From NCBI GenBank assembly GCA_016213305.1, contig JACRAV010000207.1, positions 1-5,012 of the forward strand: a stretch of 5,012 nt of DNA, in the 5' to 3' direction. This document shows positions 1-5,012 of this stretch, piece by piece. The notes under the pieces are model-generated. The model was not told the DNA's origin, did not search any database, and saw only the letters and a program-made list of their open reading frames with translations. The stretch is from Candidatus Zixiibacteriota bacterium. GTDB lineage: Bacteria; Zixibacteria; MSB-5A5; GN15; FEB-12. The translations under genes were made by a program, and so were the position numbers. Within the stretch, counting starts at the first letter, position 1; each line of letters starts with the position of its first letter.

Positions 1-131
1 CCGCCCATGCCAGAGGCACGGGCTGACGGTTCCACTTTCATGAGCGCCAGACCGTCCTGGGCGGCGACGGCGGTTGCCACAACCAATGCGGCAATCGTCA
101 CCATAGTCGAGATGTTCCGGATTGTTTTCAT
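1..131 (-). CDS. PorV/UPF0164-like outer-membrane protein, N-terminal fragment (cut by window edge)
   Basis: Only the first 43 codons lie in the window; the gene runs off the left edge. It starts at ATG 131-129. The first 24 residues form a signal peptide: a basic start (MKTIRN), a hydrophobic core (VTIAALVVA) and an Ala-X-Ala type cleavage site before Gln25. The mature start, GLALMKVEPSARASGMGG, matches the conserved N-terminal pattern of the PorV/UPF0164 beta-barrel family (roughly FLK-x-GxGARAxGMGG), also seen in the gene just upstream. The family comprises outer-membrane barrels of about 300-400 residues, some serving type IX secretion. The gene follows the upstream barrel gene after 6 bases, so it is the last visible gene of a three-gene operon and probably translationally coupled. 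The family call is fairly firm; the exact role is unknown. No stop or frameshift appears in the visible part. Confidence 0.75.
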   Translation of the reverse strand, partial: MKTIRNISTMVTIAALVVATAVAAQDGLALMKVEPSARASGMG

Positions 132-139
132 ATCACCTC
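132..139 (-). promoter_or_regulatory. Shine-Dalgarno overlapping the upstream stop codon
   Basis: Read on the minus strand, GAGGTGAT runs directly into the ATG at 131. It matches the anti-Shine-Dalgarno complement over eight bases. Its first two bases (GA, 139-138) are also the end of the TGA stop (140-138) of the preceding barrel gene. A ribosome terminating there would already sit on the next ribosome binding site, which suggests translational coupling of the two barrel genes. Confidence 0.75.
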
Positions 140-1121
140 AGAACTTGAGACCTATCGAGAACAGGTGTTCGGACCCGGCATCGGCGCGACCGGTTGAAAA
201 AGCGTAGTCGATACCGAGCGTTTGATTGGGGCGGGGATGAAACGCGAATCCGGCTCCGGCGGCGAACCCATAAATCGAGTACCCCGAACGGAGCGAAAAT
301 TGGTCGGAGACCTGATATTCGGCGCCGGCGCGGATTTTGAACGATTGACGCTCCGCCTTCACAGCGTCGTAGGCGACGAGGAGTTTCCGGTTCAGAAAGC
401 GTGCAGACACCCCCAGCGCGGCCTCGATAGGAAACTTGTCGGTCACTTCAACGCCCTGCCCACCGACATAATATTCGACCATGTACTTTTCGCTGTTCCA
501 GCGAAATTGCTTGGTGATATTCCGCATTACCAGTCCGATCTTGAGATCCTGCACAAAGAACAAATCGCGCTTTTCACGATCCATTAATTCGTTCACGAAC
601 AACATCCCGCCGATGTCGAATCCGACGCTATTGGCGCTGATTTTGGGCAGGCGTGAATAGAGGTAACTCATATTCGCCCCAACCCCCAGCCACGGCTCGA
701 ATCGTTTGGCAAACAGGATCGAGAACTGGTGGGTGGTCTGGCTGAAATCCCGTCCCAGCAGAGCGCCGTCCTGATCGCGCTCCGGAACAGAGCCGGAGGC
801 GGCATAAATCCAGTGCAGTCCCAGGATGGCTTCCCCCTGAATTGGCAGGAAGATCGCCGCCTGACCCAACTTGCGGTCAAGGGTCATGATCCGATACGAG
901 GACCCGAATTCGCGATGGGTCATGCCGGCCAACCCGCCGGGATTGAAAATCGCGCCGGCGGCGTCATCGGAAACGCCCACATATGCTCCCCCCATTGCGG
1001 TGGGACGGGCGCCCAGCGGCATCTGGAGAAACGCGCCGGCATACCCGCCGTCGCCTTCAACGGCCAGGGTCGAGGCCGCGAGAGAAGCCAGCATCAACGT
1101 CAATACTACTGTCTTTTTCAT
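138..1121 (-). CDS. PorV/UPF0164-like outer-membrane beta-barrel protein
   Basis: A complete 327-residue protein. The ATG at 1121 is chosen because GAGGAAG lies 5 bases upstream and the start opens a clean signal peptide (MKK, then VVLTLMLASLAAS, cleavage after Ala20). The same frame stays open 42 codons further upstream, but that extension lies inside the preceding gene and would bury the signal. Residues about 28-66 carry the family signature: AGAFLQMPLGARPTAMGGAY, followed by an SDDAAGAIFNPGGLA stretch. The rest alternates short aromatic/hydrophobic strands and turns as in a beta-barrel, and the chain ends in HLFSIGLKF, with a C-terminal Phe typical of a BAM recognition signal. Family members sit in the outer membrane; PorV itself delivers type IX cargo to the surface sortase. 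Whether this paralog does so cannot be told from sequence. It is the middle gene of the operon. The family call is strong, the function open. Confidence 0.87.
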   Translation of the reverse strand: MKKTVVLTLMLASLAASTLAVEGDGGYAGAFLQMPLGARPTAMGGAYVGVSDDAAGAIFNPGGLAGMTHREFGSSYRIMTLDRKLGQAAIFLPIQGEAILGLHWIYAASGSVPERDQDGALLGRDFSQTTHQFSILFAKRFEPWLGVGANMSYLYSRLPKISANSVGFDIGGMLFVNELMDREKRDLFFVQDLKIGLVMRNITKQFRWNSEKYMVEYYVGGQGVEVTDKFPIEAALGVSARFLNRKLLVAYDAVKAERQSFKIRAGAEYQVSDQFSLRSGYSIYGFAAGAGFAFHPRPNQTLGIDYAFSTGRADAGSEHLFSIGLKF

Positions 1122-1126
1122 GTCTG

Positions 1127-1134
1127 CTTCCTCT
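1127..1134 (-). promoter_or_regulatory. Ribosome binding site deciding the start of the barrel gene
   Basis: Read on the minus strand, AGAGGAAG lies 5 bases before the ATG at 1121, within the 14-base gap after the TAA (1138-1136) of the propeller gene. It supports the internal ATG over the longer upstream reading. Confidence 0.7.
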
Positions 1135-1135
1135 G

Positions 1136-3733
1136 TTACGGCATGACCGCCAGTTTGCCCCAGCGCGTGGTTCCGCCGGGAAGAATCACTTTGAAATAAT
1201 ACACCCCAACTGCGACAAGGTGCCCCCGGCCGTTGCGGCCATCCCATGTCCGTCCCTGTTGCGAACCGTTCGGGTAGATACCGGCGGCATAGGATACATT
1301 ATCAATCGGCCGCGCCACCAGGTTCATGGCGAAATCGTACACCTCGACCGTCACGCTACCGGGCTGATCCACGACGAAATGAAAATCGAGCGTTCCTCCT
1401 TGAACAGGAAAGAACGGCACCGGGAAGGCATAGACCTGATCTTTGGGCGTGGCCGAGTCCACCGGCATGAAGAGGTGCTGACTATTGATATTACTGAGGT
1501 CAATCCGTACGGTACCGTCCTCGGTGCCGACCCACAGGTAATTGCCGTTCTTTCGCACCGCGTACACGGGCGTCCCCGGGGCCACCAGCGTATCGTTGGT
1601 AAGGCCATTCACAAGCGCAATAGTATCCCAGGCGATAGAATCAAGAGTTGGGCCGGCATCAATATGTCTGAGCAGTCCGGCGTTTGTGGCGGCATAGACC
1701 GTATCACCGTCGAACTCAAAGTTCCAGGCGAAATCTTTTTCGTTCATCGACAGGAGCGCCATCTTTCCGGTGGAATCATACCGGGTTTTGGTGATTCCCG
1801 GCGTACCGGCATCGACCGGCCTTCCCGAGAACCAGGCCTGGGCGGGCTGGCCCGACCGCAACTGGACGCCGACGGCAGGGACAAAGTCGCCGGTCAGGCC
1901 GAATCGGCTGAAAGTTGTGTTGAGAGTATTTAGAACCGTGTAATTCACCGCGAGATCGGCCGAAAGCGTATCGGTGTTCGCACGGTACAGGCGGAACTTC
2001 TTCCCCCGGTTGGTGGAGAACGCCACCGCCCGGTTCGATCCAAGCACCAGCGTGTCGCCGCGCACTACGATGGTCTTGATCGAATCCGAGGACATATTCA
2101 GCGACGATGACACGCTGTCGCTCACGGCAAAGGTGGAAGCCGGATTGGCTCCGGTCGCGGTGTATCGGGCGCCGCCGGTGCCGACAACAATCGCGGTGTC
2201 GCCGAGAAAGTTGACATCGTACGTGGTCAGTTGATCGGCAGTCGCCTCAACCTGATAGTGATCGAAAACGAGCGAAGAGCCGGAACCGGATTTGGAGCGG
2301 CCGACCATCGAGCGTCCGGCTGGAGTCATCGGACGGTTACAGGTCCAGATCCGGGTCGAGTCAACCAGCAAGGTCGAATCGTTGATAAACTGCTGGGTCC
2401 GGACACGGATAATCCGGCGCGAACTGCTGTCGGATTCGGCGAACTCCACATGATCGCGGGCGGTGAAATTGCCGAGCGAATCCATGGCGATCATCACCAG
2501 CCCGGAATCCGTGCCCACCCGGAGCGTATCACCCGAGACGTCAAAGGCGTTGGCCGCATTGGTAGCGCGAGCCGGGGCGAGCGAATCGATCAAAAGCGCT
2601 GTCCAATTGGCGCCGGTATCAGCCGAGACAAACATCCCGGCTCCCTCGGCCGCCATGTAGATGCGGTCGCGAATCACGGCAAAATCCCGGATCGACTTCC
2701 CCGCGCCAATCGGCGCCGGACTTACAGAAACGGGGACAAAGGTTGCGCCGGCATCGGTCGAAATCGCCAAACCTGTTGAGGTATCCGCCGCGGTCCCGGT
2801 GCCGACCAATACGCGCCCGTTGACATTCGCTATGGCGCTGATCCAGCGACCCGGAAGACCGTCGGACTCGAACCGGCTGACAAACGGACCGCCCTTTGGT
2901 CCGCCAATACTCACGCCGCCGTTTCCGCCGAGAAGAACGCGGGTCATGGTATCGCAAGAGGTACAAAAGGCGATACCATTGATTTGCTTCGAGAAGAGTT
3001 TTTCACGCGGCTGAACAAACGTGTACTGGATAACACCACCGGCGGTGCCGGTCCAGACTATCAGTGTGTCGCCATGCGAGGTGTCGGCCGCGGCGGCAAA
3101 GTAGCGATTGCGAAGCGAGGGCGCTTGGCCGGGGGTGTTGAATTGAATCGAGTCGGAGGATGAAGGATATATACGCCGCCAATGTGTACCGTTATCGCGC
3201 GAAGCCAGAAAGCCGCCCGCAAAGGCGGTGAAAAATGTCCAGTCAACCCCCTGAAACCTGTAGGTGTCGGTGTCATGGGCGCCGGTAATATCGAAAATGA
3301 GCCGGTCGCCTCCCCAGACATAAGGGATATTCAGCCCGCCGCCTCCGAAATCGATCTGGGTCCAAACGCCGCCGTTGTCATCGGTGTAGGTTACGCCGTC
3401 CGACAAATTGACCAGTCCCGAGCCAATTGAGCCGGTATGATTGGTTGCGATCCACAGCCGACTGCCGGTCGAGAACAAGGCGGAAACGTTGTCGCTGACG
3501 AGACCGGTGCCGGTGTGGTGGTTCAGCCAGGTCAGGCCGTGGTCGAAGGTCACCTGCAATCCCTTACCGGACGCCATCCAGATGCCGCCGCCATGCCGAA
3601 CGATCTCGATGGCAACGCCGGCTCTCAGACCCGAGTCGGCGAGGGCGGCCAGGTCATACAGACTGGCGTGCTGGGCCAGGGTCGGAGAGATGCACAGTAA
3701 TACGAGCAGAACGGCTACAAGTAGTCGAGTCAC
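1136..3733 (-). CDS. Secreted Asp-box/beta-propeller protein with C-terminal FlgD-type Ig-like domain
   Basis: 865 residues, starting at GTG 3733. AGGTGAT lies just upstream, an in-frame TGA at 3739-3737 rules out a longer start, and the next Met (residue 53) would lose the signal peptide. Residues 1-20 are that signal (MTRLLVAVLLVLL core, cleavage after LA, Gln21 next). Residues about 40-750 look like propeller blades. Six Asp-box-like turns (S/T-x-D/N-x-G-x-x-W/F) occur near 62-69, 117-124, 178-185, 325-332, 370-377 and 573-580. Strands of the Reg_prop type (LWIAT 93-97, LWVGT 733-737, and related VLVGT, LRVGT, VYAAT) lie between them. Residues about 768-865 form a FlgD-like Ig domain: YAFPVPF, then VTVEVYDFAMNLV, WDGRNGRG (830-837), GVYYFKV and a final GKLAVMP. 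In FCB-type bacteria such C-terminal domains often occur on exported proteins. The mature chain is rich in Asp, Ser, Thr and Gly and poor in Lys, fitting an extracellular location. No catalytic signature was recognised, so its ligand or activity is unknown. It is first in an operon with two PorV-like barrels. Confidence 0.85.
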   Translation of the reverse strand: MTRLLVAVLLVLLCISPTLAQHASLYDLAALADSGLRAGVAIEIVRHGGGIWMASGKGLQVTFDHGLTWLNHHTGTGLVSDNVSALFSTGSRLWIATNHTGSIGSGLVNLSDGVTYTDDNGGVWTQIDFGGGGLNIPYVWGGDRLIFDITGAHDTDTYRFQGVDWTFFTAFAGGFLASRDNGTHWRRIYPSSSDSIQFNTPGQAPSLRNRYFAAAADTSHGDTLIVWTGTAGGVIQYTFVQPREKLFSKQINGIAFCTSCDTMTRVLLGGNGGVSIGGPKGGPFVSRFESDGLPGRWISAIANVNGRVLVGTGTAADTSTGLAISTDAGATFVPVSVSPAPIGAGKSIRDFAVIRDRIYMAAEGAGMFVSADTGANWTALLIDSLAPARATNAANAFDVSGDTLRVGTDSGLVMIAMDSLGNFTARDHVEFAESDSSSRRIIRVRTQQFINDSTLLVDSTRIWTCNRPMTPAGRSMVGRSKSGSGSSLVFDHYQVEATADQLTTYDVNFLGDTAIVVGTGGARYTATGANPASTFAVSDSVSSSLNMSSDSIKTIVVRGDTLVLGSNRAVAFSTNRGKKFRLYRANTDTLSADLAVNYTVLNTLNTTFSRFGLTGDFVPAVGVQLRSGQPAQAWFSGRPVDAGTPGITKTRYDSTGKMALLSMNEKDFAWNFEFDGDTVYAATNAGLLRHIDAGPTLDSIAWDTIALVNGLTNDTLVAPGTPVYAVRKNGNYLWVGTEDGTVRIDLSNINSQHLFMPVDSATPKDQVYAFPVPFFPVQGGTLDFHFVVDQPGSVTVEVYDFAMNLVARPIDNVSYAAGIYPNGSQQGRTWDGRNGRGHLVAVGVYYFKVILPGGTTRWGKLAVMP

Positions 3734-3735
3734 GA

Positions 3736-3742
3736 ATCACCT
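3736..3742 (-). promoter_or_regulatory. Ribosome binding site supporting the GTG start
   Basis: Read on the minus strand, AGGTGAT lies immediately before TTC-GTG. It contains the in-frame TGA (3739-3737) that blocks any longer reading, so the ribosome binding site and the stop together fix the GTG at 3733 as the start of the propeller gene. Confidence 0.7.
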
Positions 3743-3819
3743 GTTATCTTATGGGAGTTGTACTTCATTATGTTGGTTCATTGACGTACCGCCGGGTCGG
3801 GGTGCGCAGTCCCGTTTTC

Positions 3820-3840
3820 CCGGGACCGGTCCGGTCCCAG
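3820..3840. repeat. GC-rich palindrome / hairpin in the operon leader
   Basis: GGGACCG (3822-3828) and its exact reverse complement CGGTCCC (3832-3838) flank a three-base loop. In minus-strand RNA the stem can grow to nine pairs (3840 to 3820) with one G-U wobble. A perfect ten-base palindrome, GGACCGGTCC (3823-3832), overlaps it, so the site could be a DNA operator or an RNA hairpin. No U-tract follows on either strand, so it is not an intrinsic terminator. It lies about 10 bases downstream of the expected start of the candidate operon promoter. Confidence 0.6.
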
Positions 3841-3855
3841 CCGAATCGTCACCCA

Positions 3856-3884
3856 ATGATAACCAATGGCAGACGCGGCGGCAA
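3856..3884 (-). promoter_or_regulatory. Candidate sigma-70-type promoter for the minus-strand operon
   Basis: On the minus strand TTGCCG (3884-3879) is followed after exactly 17 bases by TATCAT (3861-3856), matching the -35 and -10 consensus at four and five of six positions. It would give a leader of roughly 115 bases before the GTG at 3733, including the hairpin. Matches of this quality arise by chance in a region this size, so this is only the best candidate seen. Confidence 0.4.
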
Positions 3885-3919
3885 CAGAAATGGCTACCCT
3901 GACCATGCCGACAAAGGCG

Positions 3920-3950
3920 TTGACTTCGCGGGACCGGCTGGGTATATAAT
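3920..3950 (+). promoter_or_regulatory. Candidate sigma-70-type promoter for the cytochrome gene
   Basis: TTGACT (3920-3925, five of six consensus bases) is followed after 17 bases by TATATA (3943-3948), or after 19 bases by a perfect TATAAT (3945-3950). Transcription would start near 3955-3960, only about 10 bases before the ATG at 3967. A second TATAAT (3954-3959) lacks a -35 box at the right distance, but if used would make the message nearly leaderless. The AT-rich patch stands out in a GC-rich setting. Confidence 0.6.
3929..3937 (+). repeat. Second copy of CGGGACCGG inside the cytochrome promoter spacer
   Basis: CGGGACCGG here repeats exactly the nine bases at 3821-3829, the left half of the palindrome, in the same orientation and 108 bases away. 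This copy lies between the -35 and -10 boxes of the cytochrome promoter and lacks the matching right half arm. It may be a half-site for a shared regulator, or chance in GC-rich DNA. Confidence 0.4.
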
Positions 3951-3966
3951 CGGTATAATAGTGGAT

Positions 3967-5012
3967 ATGCGCGACACACATGGACGGGGAACTACTGTCC
4001 CCCGACGATTCGTTCTTGTCACCCTGATCGGGGTGGCCCTGCTGGCGCTGGTGTTTCCCGGCTGTGACAAGCTGATCACCGAAGTCAATAATATCACCAT
4101 CTATGACACGACGATCGGCAAAGAGTGCCAGAAATGCCACAGCGACAAAGATGACAAACTGATCGTCATCCCCAAGGGCCAGTGGGCCAATTCCGAACAC
4201 AGTTCGCCTGATCTTCTGGAGAGGCCGGTTCTGGTGAACGGCCGGCTTCGTGCGGCGACGGCCTGCGGTCCGGCCTGCCATTCGGGCAACGGATATGTGG
4301 ATTCAGTCCTGACCGGTCATCCCACATCCAGCGACACCCTCCAGCCCTCGGTCATCAATTGCTTCACGTGCCATCTGCCGCACTCCGTCCCGAATGATCC
4401 AACTTCTCTGGACTCGCTTCGCGGCCTTGCCCCGGCGGTTGTCCTGACCAACGGCGCCAATTTCATCGCGGGGCGGTCGAACATGTGCGCCAACTGTCAT
4501 CGGGCCACCGGCGCCCCGCCGACCGGGCTTACCAATATGACGCTGACGGCGGATTTCGGCCCCCATTACGGCGCCCAGGCCGATGTCTATTACGGCACCG
4601 GCGGGGCACGATTTGAAAATGTATCGACCCCCGGCTCCCACTCGTCGAGTCTGTCGTTTGCCGGCAGACAGTTCAACGGGTGTATTGATTGTCACTTCGG
4701 CGTTGGTCAGGGATACGATTTCGGCGAACACACCTTCCGCCTTCAATATCACGACGCCGCACATGACACGACCCCGTACACCCGCACCTGCGAACGGGGA
4801 TGCCATGATATCAAGTCGATCACCGATTTTTATGAGCTGAGCGACAGCGTATCGGCGGCGCTCGCCCTTCGAGACTCGATCGCGCACCTCGGCGATTCGC
4901 TCCGGGCGTTCCTTCTGTATGCCGGCGTACTTGATCCGACTGATTCCACCAACAGGTCGATCATCCCCGGCGGAACCGTGCCGGTCCTGCTGGCGAAGAT
5001 TGCATACAATTA
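3967..5012 (+). CDS. Multiheme c-type cytochrome lipoprotein, C-terminus missing (cut by window edge)
   Basis: 348 codons are visible from the ATG at 3967 with no stop; the gene runs off the right edge. Residues 1-33 form a lipoprotein signal: basic start (PRRF), hydrophobic core (VLVTLIGVALLALV) and FPGC, with Cys33 as the likely lipidated residue. Six covalent heme sites follow: CQKCH (54), CGPACH (100), CFTCH (132), CANCH (174), CIDCH (239) and CERGCH (275). Sites 2 and 6 are CX3CH. Candidate distal ligands include His78, 118, 139, 200, 225, 255, 262 and 266. From memory, GPHYGAQADVYYGTGG (198-213) and GEHTFRL (253-259) resemble stretches in multiheme cytochromes of uncultured anaerobes, as does the final AKIAYN, which often leads into a C-terminal HNP-containing segment; I cannot check this here. 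The likely role is electron transfer in the periplasm or on the outer membrane, partner unknown. The start is supported by the signal peptide and promoter position, but there is no clear Shine-Dalgarno; GTG 3961 is the alternative. Confidence 0.88.
   Translation, partial: MRDTHGRGTTVPRRFVLVTLIGVALLALVFPGCDKLITEVNNITIYDTTIGKECQKCHSDKDDKLIVIPKGQWANSEHSSPDLLERPVLVNGRLRAATACGPACHSGNGYVDSVLTGHPTSSDTLQPSVINCFTCHLPHSVPNDPTSLDSLRGLAPAVVLTNGANFIAGRSNMCANCHRATGAPPTGLTNMTLTADFGPHYGAQADVYYGTGGARFENVSTPGSHSSSLSFAGRQFNGCIDCHFGVGQGYDFGEHTFRLQYHDAAHDTTPYTRTCERGCHDIKSITDFYELSDSVSAALALRDSIAHLGDSLRAFLLYAGVLDPTDSTNRSIIPGGTVPVLLAKIAYN

Larger units (their letters stand above)
3734..3966. other. Divergent intergenic region between the operon and the cytochrome gene
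   Basis: These 233 bases separate two outward-facing transcription units. They contain the ribosome binding site of the propeller gene, candidate promoters for both directions, a GC-rich palindrome and a repeat of its left half. Several frames are open across the region on both strands, but none shows a signal peptide, conserved motif or plausible ribosome binding site, so I see no extra gene here. Confidence 0.7.

Noticed and set aside
1122..1247. A 42-codon N-terminal extension of the barrel gene
   Set aside because: The extension lies within the end of the propeller gene and would place the signal peptide internally, whereas the ATG at 1121 has a good ribosome binding site.
983..1933. A 316-codon open frame on the plus strand
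   Set aside because: It lies entirely antisense to the propeller and barrel genes, has a basic, low-complexity composition with no domain-like pattern, and has no signal or ribosome binding site. Long antisense frames are expected opposite GC-rich coding DNA.
3820..3840. The hairpin as an intrinsic terminator
   Set aside because: Neither strand has a U-tract after the stem, and both flanking genes point away from it, so there is no transcript to end here.
3749..3979. A 76-codon minus-strand frame spanning the divergent region
   Set aside because: It crosses both candidate promoters and the palindrome, ends just before the propeller gene and has no ribosome binding site or domain-like pattern.
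3778..4887. Minus-strand open frames of 167 and 194 codons opposite the cytochrome gene
   Set aside because: The plus frame carries six heme motifs and a lipoprotein signal, so these are shadows of it. Their translations show no recognisable family features.
1..5012. CRISPR array, tRNA or rRNA gene, insertion sequence or attachment site
   Set aside because: I found no regularly spaced repeats, no tRNA-like cloverleaf or rRNA-like stretch, no transposase motifs and no terminal inverted repeats. The window is almost fully explained by four envelope-protein genes.

Overview
The window reads as part of a genome from a Gram-negative bacterium of the FCB superphylum or a nearby candidate phylum; Zixibacteria-like is my best guess. 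The evidence is the combination of PorV/UPF0164-type outer-membrane barrels, a secreted Asp-box/propeller protein ending in a FlgD-type Ig-like domain, and a multiheme c-type cytochrome lipoprotein. The DNA is GC-rich by eye and coding is dense. The taxonomic guess comes from protein families only, since there is no rRNA or other marker here.

Layout: a three-gene minus-strand operon fills positions 3733 down to 1. In transcription order it encodes (1) an 865-residue exported beta-propeller-like protein with six Asp-box-like turns and a C-terminal FlgD-type Ig-like domain (3733-1136), (2) a complete 327-residue PorV-like outer-membrane barrel (1121-138), and (3) the first 43 residues of a second PorV-like protein (131 to the left edge). 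Gaps are 14 and 6 bases, and each gene has a recognisable Shine-Dalgarno sequence. The last one overlaps the stop codon of the gene before it.

A 233-base divergent intergenic region (3734-3966) separates this operon from a plus-strand gene (3967 to the right edge, incomplete). That gene encodes a lipoprotein multiheme cytochrome c with six heme-binding motifs in the visible part: four CX2CH and two of the rarer CX3CH type. The intergenic region holds a good candidate promoter for the cytochrome (TTGACT, then TATATA/TATAAT), a weaker candidate promoter for the operon, a strong GC-rich palindrome just downstream of the operon promoter, and a second copy of half of that palindrome inside the cytochrome promoter spacer.

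Working together (inference): all four proteins carry export signals and should act in the cell envelope. PorV is known to shuttle type IX secretion cargo, so the PorV-like barrels could help export or anchor the propeller protein. The divergent cytochrome may belong to an envelope redox chain. Nothing in the window links the two sides directly except the shared regulatory region.
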